A stretch of 64,000 nucleotides of DNA, taken from Pelobates cultripes (taxonomy: Eukaryota > Chordata > Amphibia > Anura > Pelobatidae). Of the stretch, positions 1 through 10,558 are shown piece by piece. The notes beneath the pieces are model-generated. The model saw nothing but the letters and a program-made list of their open reading frames with translations, searched no databases and was not told the origin of the DNA. The stretch is from assembly GCA_933207985.1 (NCBI GenBank), contig OW240918.1, positions 110,061,454 to 110,125,453 on the forward strand. Reading direction: 5' to 3'. Both the position numbers and the translations under genes were made by a program. Each line of letters opens with the position of its first letter. Position 1 is the stretch's first letter.

Positions 1-25
1 CCAGATGTAATCCGGGAAAAATAAT

Positions 26-1878
26 TAAAGCTGCACCAAACCATTTGGCCAAGCCGCAGTAGCTACTTTTACCTTTGATTACTGTGATATTGTTCCTTGT
101 ACCTTTCCACAGTCACAACACTCAGCAATATACAAAGACATACCCAATAGAAAGGACCCATACATTTGTGTGACAGGTGACCATTGGGGACATCATTGTA
201 GTACCTGGAAAGCAGCAAGTTGGAACATAGGCCGACCATGGGGCTACATACCACAAAGTGCCGTGGATAGGGTGGACAGACATGGGAAACCCTTATTACA
301 CAGAATGACCGTATGTAAGTCAACAGGGTCTACCCCAATGAAACTCACCTTAAACAAAGAACATCCCAGCCCAGGGGACGCTGGTGAGTATGTAATGGGA
401 ATGTATTGGAAAGGGGGTGGCTCATATAACAAGTTGGGGACCTTCTATTTACAAGACATGCTTACATCACCTGACTGGGTAGACTCTACGCACATGACGA
501 TTAACCCTCTAAAACCACACATTAAAACCCTTAAAGACATGGTAGCCATTGCTAATCCCACAGTCGAAGACACTATGGCTGTGGAGACCAGGTTTTCAGA
601 TGCTAATCTATGGCTTGCGTGGATGAGGTATAATGCTAATTCACACAATAAAACTAACTGTTATGTTTCTGGAGGGGCCAGACCCCATCTGGGTACAGTG
701 CCCTTCAGTCTGGATGTTGAAATATGTTTCCTAAGTCTCTATGCGCAGTCACCAACAAACTCATTTGTGTGTGAATCATGGAAAAATGTATGCCCAATAA
801 CCCAAGGGAATATCAAGCCACCTGATGGGATCACCGTGTACCCAGGTAATTATACTTGCTACAAAATACATGGAGCCACAGGAAAATTTGTGGGTAAATT
901 CCCTTCTGGCTCCTGTACTACCTATCGAGAACCTCCCACTGCCCTATTAGTAAATCATGTTAAGTCCGTGGGAGACATTTATTGTGGTGACATGCAGCTC
1001 AGATCTAAAATGACTGGCCTGTGGTGGAGAGAATGCACTCTGACCAAAGCTATCATGCCAATACATATAATTTTTGATAACCACCAAGGCCCACTTTATT
1101 CACCACACACATATTTTAGGGTAAAAAGAAAAAACCCCTGTTCGAGGTAGTTTCGACCCACATATATATATCGATGCCATAGGTGTACCAAGGGGGGTAC
1201 TGAACGAGTTCAAAGCCAGAGAAGAGGTTGCGGCAGGATTCGAATCCTTGATCCCACTCATCACCGCTAACAAGAATGTTAATTGGATCAATTATATTTA
1301 CTATAATCAGCAACGCTTTGTCAATTACACGAGAGAAGCCCTCCAGGGCTTGGCAGAACAGTTACAGACTATCTCCCAAATGACATTTCAGAATCGAATG
1401 GCCTTAGACATGATACTAGCAGAGAAGGGGGGCATGTGTAAAATACTTCCCGATACTATGACATACCTTCCCAGACAATACAGGCCCCAATGGTAAGGTA
1501 ACTATGGCCATAGAGAAATTAGAAAGTCTCTCTGATGAATTAATAAAGAACTCAGGAGTCCCCAATTCATGGGACAGATGGTTTGGTTGGATGAGTGGAT
1601 GGCAGAAAACCCTCCTTCAAGTAGGTATGGCGGTTCTTACTGTGGTAATTCTCTTTCTCTTCCTGACTGTGTGCAGAAATACTTACAGAAGACTGCAGGT
1701 CAGACCATTGACCACACCACACCTACATTCCTACATCAAGATATCGACGACATGGACTGTGATACCCCACACACACCTCTCCAGTCCCACCACCTCAAAA
1801 AGACAACTACTTCCTTATAGGGACAGCATAGGGACAGCGCCTGTCTCCACGGGTAGAAGTCTGACGCGGGAGATGTAG
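26..1878 (+). pseudogene. env: retroviral envelope glycoprotein remnant (env), frame-broken
   Basis: Env normally mediates receptor binding (surface subunit) and membrane fusion (transmembrane subunit). The surface-subunit frame is open from 26 to a stop at 1148-1150, with stops at 8-10 and 23-25 just upstream and no ATG at the start, so the N terminus is lost or lies to the left. Several N-x-S/T glycosylation sites and many cysteines are visible. A basic cleavage motif R-V-K-R lies at 1118-1129. The transmembrane subunit then continues in a second frame until a TAA at 1494-1496, and in a third frame to 1878. There are thus two frameshifts, one just after the cleavage site and one at about 1440-1490. 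A hydrophobic anchor spans about 1612-1677. The paired cysteines expected after the E-K-G-G-x-C motif are absent. No intact product can be made. Confidence 0.85.
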
Positions 1879-2004
1879 TGGGTTAGCCACTATGGGATAC
1901 CTGCGCAGTGAGGCGTTCGAGGCCTGTTCAGACAGATGAGCTGCAGCCAAGTAGGGACATTATTAGGGTCAGTTAGTAGTTGTCTCTTTAGTAACTAGTC
2001 AATT

Positions 2005-2015
2005 TAAGGGGGGAC
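2005..2015 (+). other. retroviral polypurine tract
   Basis: A purine run (taaggggggac) lies directly before the TG that opens the LTR. This is the expected site and composition of the primer for plus-strand DNA synthesis. Confidence 0.75.
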
Positions 2016-2440
2016 TGTTGTGGACAAAAATATTAACTCAATTTATGTTAGTAAAATGCCTATTTACTAATCATACCTACAATCAGCATTATTCAACTTT
2101 ATATGTGATTTACCTAAGATGGCCGCTAGAGAGTTTCCCTTTGACATTGACTAATACCTTCACTAACAAGATGGTGCTGGAATCTGGGGGAGACCTCCAA
2201 GATACCAGTGACATCATACCCGGTAGGAAGAGCAATAAATTAACCACTTAACACCTAACCAATTATTGATGTATTATTTCATGTTATTTCTGACAAAGCA
2301 TATGATGTAATTTTGCTTTATAAGGGGCATGCCGTCCCCTCAGAATAAACATTCCTCAAGTTTTTCATTAACCCAAAACCTGTGTCTGGTGTGAATTACT
2401 TTAGGAGCGTGCACGCACTACTACTTTAATTTGGCTGGGG
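2016..2440 (+). repeat. 3' LTR of the endogenous retrovirus
   Basis: The LTR begins with TGTTGTGG right after the polypurine tract. It contains a TATA-like box and a polyadenylation signal at the usual distance for a U3-R-U5 layout. The right edge is placed near 2440 by analogy (roughly 90 bases past AATAAA) and may be off by tens of bases. Confidence 0.7.
2317..2349 (+). promoter_or_regulatory. LTR TATA box and polyadenylation signal
   Basis: TTTATAAG lies at 2317-2324 and AATAAA at 2344-2349. This close spacing is usual for an LTR with a short R region. Confidence 0.6.
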
Positions 2441-2634
2441 GCAGATACACAAGATAATCAATTAATTGATTGATTCCACATCACTTTTATTTTTGTTTGT
2501 TCTGCAAAGTTGTAAAGTTCATCACTGTACTTTGCTACCAGTGCCGTATTACCTGACAATTGCTTTATCTGGGTTGGGAAAAGCCCCCATTTTTATTTTG
2601 GCTCCACATTAACTGTTAACAGACTCTATTATCC
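2441..2634. other. gap, nothing recognised
   Basis: AT-rich sequence between the LTR and the first LINE-1 block. It may hold the U5 end and a LINE-1 5' remnant, since T-rich stretches precede ORF2 in the other LINE-1 copies here. Confidence 0.3.
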
Positions 2635-3287
2635 ATACAAAGAGAGACTTGCTTTTACTGAACTTCTCCAAGCCTGACATAGCTTGCTTTCAGGAAACAC
2701 ATTTTTGTTGACGTTCCCCTCCACTATTTAAATTTTAGAAATATCCTTCTGCTTACCATTACTATTTTGCTAATAGATTTTAGGGAGTGTCTATTTTAAT
2801 TCTTAACAAATAGGCTTTCCACTTAGAGAAACAGTATTCAGTTGCAGAAGGTAAGATGCTTATTGTGTCTTTACATGTATTGTAAAAATGTACACAACCA
2901 ATGAACAACAGGTTGAGTGTAACTGAGCTCTTAAGAGTTATGAAAATTAAAGTGGGTTACTTAACTTTCGGTGTAGATTCCAATTGCACTTTTCATCAAC
3001 TGATGGATATGCTAACGGCTTCTCCCAGAGATGCTGTTAGCATATCAAGCAGTAGAACTGCCTCCCTGAGCACACAATTCTACTCTTTTCTGGAGTCTTT
3101 TGATTTACATGACACCTGTCTCACATGATTATACATAGTATCTCATAGTTCACTTTACATACACAAGAATATATGTGTTTGATAGATGAGTCAATGGTAT
3201 CAAAGATTAAAGATGCTATGATAGGGTCAATGACTTGGAGGTATGCCCTAGTGGTGCATCTCATGAAAGGGAGTGGGATTCTGAGAT
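2635..3287 (+). pseudogene. LINE-1 ORF2 endonuclease fragment
   Basis: Conceptual translation across several frames shows pieces of an L1 apurinic-type endonuclease in order. These are P-D-I-A-C-F-Q-E-T-H-F near 2673-2705, a decayed G-D-F-N region near 2960-2990, F-L-E-S-F-D-L-H-D-T near 3090-3115, and V-S-K-I-K-D followed by a decayed W-S-D-H region near 3195-3250. The endonuclease nicks target DNA for LINE retrotransposition. Stops and frameshifts are frequent, so the copy is old. A TTAA MITE cuts it at 3288, and the same ORF resumes at 3670. Confidence 0.75.
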
Positions 3288-3669
3288 TTAAAGAAACACT
3301 ATAGGGTCAGGAACACAAACATGTATTCCTGACCCTGTAGTGCTAAAACCATCATTTAGGTGGCTCGCCTCCCTTTAGTCCTCTTAGAAGGTGTTAAAAC
3401 TCATCTTGTTTCCAGCACCAAAATGGTCCACCGGCCTCGCCCCCGGTTCGCCTCCTTGGTGACATCATCAGAATTGCAGATTTTTAGCCAATCCAATGCT
3501 TTCCTATAGAGTATCATATGAGGATAGAGGTATCCCTAAGGGGCAATGTAAGCATTGTATTTTCTCTGAAAATGCAGTGTTTTCGTGAAAAGGTCTGCGG
3601 GTAATGATTATACTCACCAGAACAACTACATTAAGCTGTAGTTGTTCTGGGGACTATAGTGTCCTTTTA
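3288..3669. mobile_element. TTAA-type MITE with a hairpin at each end
   Basis: The left end TTAAAGAAACACTATAG and right end CTATAGTGTCCTTTTA are imperfect inverted repeats. TTAA flanks the left and a decayed TTTA the right. The left tip folds at 3297-3342 (17-bp stem, one wobble). The right tip folds at 3617-3650 (14-bp perfect stem, loop TTAAGC). The middle resembles a decayed form of the MITE at 3950-4450. No coding capacity. TTAA targets are typical of piggyBac-type transposases, so that mobiliser is inferred, not shown. Confidence 0.75.
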
Positions 3670-3949
3670 CTTATTTCTTATTAGATGATGATGCCACAGA
3701 AGTAGAAGTAGAACAAGCCATTAAAAGTTACTTTCAGGTCTATTTCTCTAACAAAGTTTAATTTCCATTTATTTGGATAGCACATAGAACGGTTTTTAAA
3801 AGCACCCTAATAAAGGCATGGTCATATAAAAAGCAGTAACTTAGCCAGACTGGTTCGGTCTCAGCTCCTCTGGGATTTGGCTACTTTAGAGGAAGACATG
3901 AAAAAAACAACTTTTTGCCAATTGCATACCCAAATATCAAATTCACCAT
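3670..3949 (+). pseudogene. LINE-1 ORF2 fragment, linker between endonuclease and RT
   Basis: A short stretch between two MITEs reads as W-I-A-H-R-T-V-F-K-S-T-L-I-K-A-W-S-Y-K-K-Q. This matches the region after the L1 endonuclease, usually a W-x-A-x-K-x-x-x-R-G-x-L-I pattern. It continues the copy that starts at 2635. It is decayed and not translatable as one frame. Confidence 0.6.
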
Positions 3950-4450
3950 TTAAAGGACCACTATAGTGCCAGGAAAACATATTCGTTTTCCTGGCACTAT
4001 AGTGCCCTGAGGGTGCCCCCACCCTCAGGGTCCCCCTCCCGCCCGGCTCTGGAAAGGGGAAAGGGTTAAAAACGTACCTTTTTCCAGCGCTGGGCGGGGA
4101 GCTCTCTGCTTCCTCTCCTCCTCTTCTCCTCCTCCTGGACTGAATGCGCACGCGCGGCAAGAGCTGCGCGCGCATTCAGCCCGTCGCATAGGAAAGCATT
4201 TACAATGCTTTCCTATGGACGCTTGCGTGCTCTCACTGTGAAAATCACAGTGAGAAGCACGCAAGCGCCTCTAGTGGCTGTCAATGAGACAGCCACTAGA
4301 GGAATAGGGGAAGGCTTAACCCATTCATAAACATAGCAGTTTCTCTGAAACTGCTATGTTTATGAAAAAATGGGTTAACCCTAGCTGGACCTGGCACCCA
4401 GACCACTTCATTAAGCTGAAGTGGTCTGGGTGCCTAGAGTGGTCCTTTAA
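3950..4450. mobile_element. TTAA MITE built from a chain of eight hairpins
   Basis: The element has TTAA at both ends (3950-3953, 4447-4450). Terminal repeats are TTTAAAGGACCACTATAG on the left and CTAGAGTGGTCCTTTAA on the right. Between them lie eight successive stem-loops: 3961-4002 (18-bp stem), 4005-4030 (10 bp), 4140-4179 (10 bp at the base), 4187-4217 (14 bp), 4220-4267 (22 bp, one bulge), 4268-4302 (15 bp), 4316-4378 (18 bp inner plus 10 bp outer) and 4393-4434 (18 bp). Nearly all stems are perfect. No coding potential. It is inserted in the old LINE-1 ORF2. Mobilisation by a piggyBac-like transposase is inferred from TTAA. Confidence 0.8.
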
Positions 4451-6093
4451 TGGAAATTAGAAGCTATTCGGTTAAATATTACAGCATATATCTATGAGGA
4501 AAACTATACAGCTCTATTGTTTCCAAGGCTGTAAAGCCAGCAAATTACTGGCAGTCACATTTTAAAAAACTGCACTCTTTGTCTAAGATATCATCCCCAG
4601 ATGGAATTATGTTTTCAAACCCCACACATATTGTAGATGAATTTAATTTGATTTACTTTTGATTGCCTCAGTTGACACTATCTAGCATCCACCTCATGCA
4701 AATGTGGCTTCTCCTCCACATTCTTAGGTACCATTCTGGCCTTTTATTCGCAGCTCTATGCAAAAATATCTAACTCAGGCTTTGTCTCCAAGTCCTTAAA
4801 AACACAAATGGTGCTTGTCAGGGATGTTCCTAGTCCCTTTTATTATAAATTTTCCATTAGAACCATTAATTGATCATATAACGCATGCAATGAGTTCAGA
4901 AATCTCCCATCCCATATGGGTAAGAAATCCCTAGCTTGTTTTGGTGATATTATTTTGTTGTTTTTAGTGGACCCAAAAATGTCTTTACTTTTTTACCTCT
5001 TTGACTTATTTTATCATTATGGACAGACTCCATTTAGAAAAATACCCCGGAAAAACATAGGCCTTCTCTATAGGTATACTTGACATATTATTGCAAGCAT
5101 TGAAAGCAACTTACCCATTCAATTGGAGAAACACATTAGCTTATCTAGGTATCCGCCTCACTAAATCCCATTATGCTATGCTCAAAGAGAACCACTTTAA
5201 ACTCTTAAATTAAGTGAAATCTTCCCTGGAGTGTTGGGACAATCTGGAGAAGTCATGGCTTGTCTGGACTACTATAGTAAAAATAATGAATTTATCAGTT
5301 ATTCTTTACCTCAGTTTATCAGTTGTTCCTTATTAGGGACATTGTAACTATAGCTGCTTCCCGTTTAAAAAAAATCACCAACTTATCATCTCCCACATAC
5401 AGAAGTATAAACCAACATGGATACAACATGCAACAATGTTGGTTCCCACAACAAAAATAGGTGGTTTAGGGGTTCTCAACATATTAGAGAGCAACTGCAA
5501 TATTTTAAATCCTCAATACCCTTTCTACCCCACCGTTATGGTGTACTACACAACTCTATTATGAGCCCTTCCTCTACCTATCACCACCCCTCTACTTACA
5601 CCCACATTCTGCACAATTGTTACAATGTACTCATAGTTATTTTAGTAAAGCTATTTTTAGCTCCATTGCACATGCTATAATTGTAAACACAAGATTTGCA
5701 TCTACAACCCATGACATCAACGCACGTTGTCTTATTCCTAGTTTGCAAATTTCCCTGACTTACACCAGGAATTTTCACTCCCCAATAAAGAATTGTTCAC
5801 TTACCAGAGAATTAAACACATTTTGCATATGCAGCACTTAATCTTGACAGATCTCTGGTGCTATTTCATAATCTATGCTTTGGTTTTAGATGCAATGGCA
5901 ACCCACAAGCACTATAATACTGTAGCTTGGGTTCTACTCGGCAAAATTGCTATATATGTTACAGTGGGAACATGACATGGATAAAGTATTCTCACCTGAT
6001 TAATGGTGAGGAGCTGTTTTCCATATGTGCAGTGTATCTTGGAGGATTAGTCTTGAGGAGACCTATACTAAATTAGTGATGAGTTGGTATTTG
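4451..6093 (+). pseudogene. LINE-1 ORF2 reverse transcriptase and C-terminal region, decayed
   Basis: Translation in shifting frames gives the L1 RT order. A G-K-L-L-like block lies near 4530-4560. A decayed R-Q-G-C-P-L-S-P motif (V-R-D-V-P-S-P-F) lies near 4820-4850, and an A-D-D block altered to F-G-D-I near 4938-4960. L-G-I-R-L-T follows near 5145-5160 and G-G-L-G-V-L-N near 5463-5483. The C-terminal pattern ending W-Y-L-V-P lies at 6085-6098. RT copies element RNA at the nicked target. Altered catalytic residues, stops and frameshifts show an inactive fossil. The ORF is cut at 6098 by a solo LTR and resumes at 6691. Confidence 0.75.
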
Positions 6094-6690
6094 GTACCTG
6101 TGACAGAACAGCAGTTCTGCCACTATGCAGAGATATTCACACCTAATTGGTTTTCCCTCTGTCATTCACCAGGCACAGCCCCAAAGAGTGCCCTCACTCT
6201 ATCTCATCCGGTGATCGTGCCTCGCAGGGAAAGCCGCAAGTCTCCTAGCAGTCACTCTGGTTAAGACTTTAACCGAGTGGCGATTTAACATTGTGAGTGC
6301 AACAAGCGCACTCTTTTGACTGAAAGGGGAATAGGGGAGAGTTATCCGGGGGGTATCAGACACATGGGGGGCTATTTGTATGATTTCATATAAGGGTTTT
6401 GAAGTAATGGCACCCTAATGTTTAGGGAATAATTAGCGATGACTGATCTCCCAGTTATTTCCCAGACTTAGAGGCGCCAGGGTGGGATTTACATTGTTCA
6501 AGCCATGGACTTCCTGTTGGGATCATCTGTATACAAGTGTGCCTTGTTCTCAATAAAACATGTCTTATTCACCCTTCACTAAGTCTCGGCTAGTGTATGG
6601 ATGAGACACCTATAACAGTTATAATCACTCCAGGTATCCAGTGCAGAAAGAGAGACACTCAAGCTGAGTGCTATACTCTGTCACAGTACC
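6094..6690 (+). repeat. solo LTR with 5-bp target duplication
   Basis: The LTR runs 6099-6685 (587 bp), starting TGTGACAGAA and ending CTCTGTCACA. GTACC flanks it at 6094-6098 and 6686-6690. An AATAAA at 6552-6557 gives plus orientation. Removing the LTR and one GTACC restores a continuous L1 reading (W-Y-L-V-P-Q-R-L), which confirms both edges. A 5-bp duplication fits Ty3/gypsy or some retroviral integrases; no internal region remains to decide. Confidence 0.9.
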
Positions 6691-6737
6691 ACAGAGATTG
6701 GCACATATGTTTTCTACCTCTTCAAAATGTTGTCACC
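6691..6737 (+). pseudogene. LINE-1 ORF2 C-terminal fragment after the solo LTR
   Basis: Continues the L1 frame after the LTR, reading R-L-A-H-M-F-S-T-S-S-K-C-C-H-P. This is the approach to the L1 C-terminal cysteine motif. It is cut at 6738 by the hAT-like element. Confidence 0.6.
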
Positions 6738-6789
6738 CAGGGCCAGTGCAAGGATTTCTGCCACGGTAGGCAAAGATCCATTTTGCCGC

Positions 6790-7215
6790 CCCCTCATGTC
6801 ACTCACTCACTAACAGACACACACGCTGAAACACATACACTCACTCACAGACATAAACACACACTCACTGACAGACAAACAATCACTCACTCAGACACTC
6901 ACTGACACACACACACACACACACACTCACTCACTCACTCACTGACATACATACACTCACTGACAGACAGACACACACAGACACTCACTCACTGACAGAT
7001 ACTAACTGACAGACATATACTCACTCACTGACAGACACACACAGACACTCACTCATACACACTCACTGACACACACAGACACTCACTCACTGACAGACAC
7101 TCACTGACAGACATTCACTGACAGACATTCACTGACATACATACACTCACTGACAGACTCACAGTCAGACACACACACTCACAGACACGCACTCACTGAC
7201 AGTTAAACACTCAAA
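6790..7215. repeat. CACTCACTGACAGACA-type minisatellite
   Basis: Irregular tandem repeats of cactcactgacagacacaca and shorter variants fill this stretch. The reverse complement resembles the minisatellite at 13.7-14.6 kb. Confidence 0.85.
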
Positions 7216-7400
7216 CACTCACCTCCCTGGGGTCCAGTGTGAGGCAGGTCCTCACTCCTCCCGCCCCCTGTTTAGTATGCTGGGGCCAGAATGACATCAT
7301 ATTCCGGCTCCCGGCATCACAGAGGGCGCGCGAGGGAAGAGTGACAGACGGCAAGAACAGCCTTATTTGCCGCCTGCATTCTCCTGGTCACAGGCATTTG

Positions 7401-7451
7401 ATGGCAGAGCAGGCACCTGTCATCAAGGTAAGCAGGTGCCTGCTCTGCCAT
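7401..7451. repeat. 19-bp perfect inverted repeat
   Basis: ATGGCAGAGCAGGCACCTG at 7401-7419 is matched by its exact reverse complement at 7433-7451, with a 13-base loop. It belongs to the GC-rich inner part of the hAT-like element. Confidence 0.85.
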
Positions 7452-7545
7452 ACTGAAGGACAACTTAGGGGGTGCCCTGAGGTGGCCAGATGGCCAACTC
7501 CTGGGCCCCCTGTGACAAGGCTCCTCTGGGCTCCCCCACCTTCTG

Positions 7546-8069
7546 AAACACTGGTGAGACCTCACTTGGAGTATTGTACGCAGTAGGATATTGATACTTT
7601 AGAGAGAGTTCAGAGAAGGGCTACTAAACTGGTTCATGGATTGCAGGATAAAACTTACAAGGAAAGATTAAAGGAACTTAACATGTATCGCTTGGAGGAA
7701 AGACGAGACAGGAGGGATATGATAGAAACATTTAAATACATAAAGGGAATCATCACAGTAAAGGAGGAGACTTTATTTAAAAGAAGAAAAACTACCACAA
7801 CAAGAGGACATAGTCTTAAATTAGAGGGGCAAAGGTTTAAAAATAATATCAGGAAGTATTACTTTACTGAGAGGGTAGTGGATGCATGGAATAGCCTTCC
7901 AGCTGAAGTGGTAGAGGTTAACACAGTAAAGGAGTTTAAGCATGTGTCGGATAGGCATAAGGCTATCCTAGCTATAAGATAAGGCTTAGGGACTAATGAA
8001 AGTATTTAGAAAACTGGGCAGACTAGATGGGCCGAATGGTTCTTATCTGCCGTCACATTCTATGTTTCT
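7546..8069 (+). pseudogene. CR1 LINE 3' end (RT C terminus and 3' tail)
   Basis: The 5'-truncated copy begins at A-C-A-C-T-G-G-T-G-A-G-A-C-C, equal to the sequence around 41090 read on the minus strand. It encodes the end of the CR1 ORF2, including R-P-H-L-E-Y-C-T-Q, E-R-R-D-R-R-D-M-I-E-T-F and D-A-W-N-S-L-P-A-E-V. The reading stops at 7980-7982, before a 3' untranslated part ending in TATGTTTC. About 30 bases around 7580 are missing compared with the 40.5-kb copy, which breaks the frame. It is inserted in the hAT-like element. Confidence 0.85.
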
Positions 8070-8176
8070 GTGGCCCAAGACAGGGGGAGCCTGCCAGGAA
8101 ATATCCCGGTGGGCGCCCCCAGCAGGCTGGTGCCCTAGGCAAATGCCTAGTTTGCCTAACGTTGGTGATGGCCCTA

Positions 8177-9409
8177 CCCTCACCCTCTAGTTCTCTAGTA
8201 CTGTTGACCCTTATCACAATGAAATTGTATGAAGCTCTTTCATACAAACCGTCTGGCACATTTTCAAAACATGAGAAGGTGTGGCAAAACTGAACAGTCA
8301 TGTAAAGCTTTCTGTTCTGGAATTTCATGAGTCATCAATACTAATAATAGTACTTTGTTACCTGTACTTGTATTGCCATTGTCTATCACTTGACATACTC
8401 CACACTGTTCTGTAACCAGGCTGCAAATAACAAACAATTCCTAATGTCTTGAATACTTTGTTAAGCAAATGTGTTGTGATGCACATTGCTATTCTTTTCT
8501 GTATTATACTGAAAATTTTTAATAAGAAATGAAACATGAAACAAATATTTTGTTTAACGTTAGAACCTTTCTTATTTCATTTTAATTTATTAATAAATTA
8601 ATGAATTAATAATAACAATTAACTATACCTGTAATCCAGAACTGAAACATCTTCCTGATCCAGTTAGTGGCTCCTCATAGAGAAGCATTTGAATGGCAAA
8701 TGCACAGGAATTGGGGCATAAAAAAGCAATTATTTACCAAGGCAGAATAGGCAACTGCTTACATGGAAGGCAGGTGTCTACTCTGGACCTGGATCCCCAC
8801 TGGACCTGATGGAGAGAACTCACACCAGCTCTCCTAAACGAGAGGAGTCTGGAAGGGCTGAAAAAAATAAAGCCACATAAAATACAATTATTTTTGTGAG
8901 TGTATGTGCAAGCCTGTGTAAATGTGTGAGTGTGCATGTCAGCAAGTGTAAAATAAATAAAGTGCTTTAACATATTTCCCTACGTATCGTTTTGATGTGT
9001 GTGGGTGCATGAAATGAGGAAAAAAGGATTTGTCTTGTCCTGAGAGTCCAAATTAGCAAAGAGTTTAAATATTGTTATTATGTTATTAAAGTACTCATTT
9101 TATAGATTAAATAGCTTCATATCCTCTTTTTAGACAAATAACTTGGGTGAAATCATAGCCACAGGAATATGTTTTTATTGGGCATAGTAAATAATATAAT
9201 GTAAGGGTGACCACATTGCTGTTTGATCCAGTCTTATAAAAAATGTATACCTCAGGGCTATGCTAAGTACATGCAAACTGGCTGAGCATCAGTAGCAACA
9301 TTTGGGATGTGAGAATTAGCCATCACTAACCTTAAGAAAATTGAGGTTTCAATTCTAGGATATTATATATGTAGCAAGTCATATGGCCATCCCTATTAAA
9401 ACATGATAA
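8177..9409. other. mostly unassigned; possible LINE-1 3' UTR at the left
   Basis: 8177-8540 follows the hAT-like element and could be the 3' untranslated end of the old LINE-1, because it ends in an A-rich AATAAGAAATGAAAC stretch. No motif proves this. 8541-9409 is AT-rich with a short GT-rich patch near 8895-8940. I see no gene. Confidence 0.3.
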
Positions 9410-10204
9410 ACTTATATGATTGTTCTCTACAAAACCAAAAATAAGATGCAAACATTTGATCTTTTTTGTTACTGCTGTGTGAAAGACAGCACATATATAG
9501 TGTGATGTGAAATTAGACACCTATTGACTAGACATGTGCAATTTGTTTCGTTCCGAATGTCAATTCGGACGAATTTCAGGCAATTCGGTTATTCGAATAC
9601 TTCCGAATGTCCGAATGTCCGAATAGCTGAATTGCCGAATTGTCGAAGTTCCGAATTGCCAAAGTTCCGAAATTGCAGAATTTCCGAAGCGTCGAAGTTA
9701 CAAAGTACCGAAGTTCCTAAGTTGCCGAATTTCTGAAGTGTCGAAGTGCCGAAGTTCCAAAGCACAGTATTGCAGAAGTACTAATATCCCTACACTGTAT
9801 ACAAGTTTAAATAAAAAGTATACAAACATAGCCAGGATTCAGCTGTAAGCATTTGCAACACTTACAACAATCAAGTAACATTCATTCATATAAAATGTAA
9901 GTTACTTAGCCAGTCAGTGTAATGACAGGAATGAATAAGTAGATAACTCCCTAATTCCCACGGTATTAGGGAGCTATCTACTAAAAGGCTGAAAGACCTA
10001 AATTGGTCTTTCAGCCAAATTTACTAATACTAAGTAAAGATTACTTAGTATTCGTAAATTATGCCCCTACTCACTATACTGCAAGTAGGGGCATGCCTAT
10101 TAAACAGTGAGCAGCTTGTGGTTGCTCACTGTAAAAAAACAAAACAAAACTTTCCCCCCCTCCCGAGCCCCCACCCGTGCCGTACGAGTGGGGGCTTCTA
10201 ACCT

Positions 10205-10480
10205 GAAGGGGGACCTATTGCCCCCTCGGCCCCCACTCCTGAATGGCAGGTGGGGGCCCTAAAGTAAAATAAGGGGGGGGACCTATTGTCCTCCCCCCGG
10301 CCCCCACACCTGAGCGGCAGGTGGGGGCCCTTAAAGATGAACAAGGGGGGGACCTATTTTCCTCCCCCCGACCCCACCCCTGGGCGGTGGTTGGGGGCTC
10401 TAAAGTAAAATAATGGGGGGACCTATTGTCCTGCCCCCTGGCCCCCACCCCTGAGCAGCAGATGGGGGCCCTAAATAAAA
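10205..10480. repeat. 69-bp GC-rich tandem repeat, left arm
   Basis: Four copies of a unit with ACCTATTGTCCTCCCCCC and GGCCCCCAC; acctatt recurs at 10213, 10281, 10352 and 10421. The right arm (about 10800-11075) has the inverted counterpart. Confidence 0.8.
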
Positions 10481-10558
10481 ATTTAACCCCCCCAGGTGAC
10501 TAGTGGTCCCCAAACCCCTAATCACCCCCTCCCCCCAAAAAATAACCCCTACCTATCC

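Larger units (their letters stand above)
1..2440 (+). mobile_element. 3' half of a gammaretrovirus-like endogenous provirus
   Basis: Order on the plus strand is a broken env gene, a polypurine tract and one LTR with TATA and polyadenylation signals. That is the 3' half of a provirus; gag and pol would lie to the left of the window. Env shows family hallmarks: surface and transmembrane subunits split at a basic R-V-K-R site, a heptad-rich region followed by Q-N-R and E-K-G-G motifs, and a membrane anchor. The frames are broken, so this is a fossil. The right LTR edge is uncertain because the matching 5' LTR is not visible. Confidence 0.85.
6738..8176. mobile_element. hAT-like non-autonomous element carrying a minisatellite and a CR1 insertion
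   Basis: The left end CAGGGCCAGTGCAAGG and right end GTTGGTGATGGCCCTA form short imperfect inverted repeats of the CAGGG type seen in hAT elements. Just inside, both ends carry a C-C-TAGGCAAA-like block (near 6760-6772 and 8129-8155). The flanks share only TCACC, so an 8-bp duplication is not clear. Inside are a CACTCACTGACAGACA minisatellite, a 19-bp hairpin at 7401-7451, and a CR1 3' end. It lies in the old LINE-1. Confidence 0.6.

Noticed and set aside
2018..2251. Open frame at the start of the retroviral LTR
   Set aside because: It lies within U3 and has no similarity to a known protein.
6790..7215. Repeat-encoded threonine/histidine-rich protein
   Set aside because: The frame exists only because the minisatellite lacks stops in one phase.
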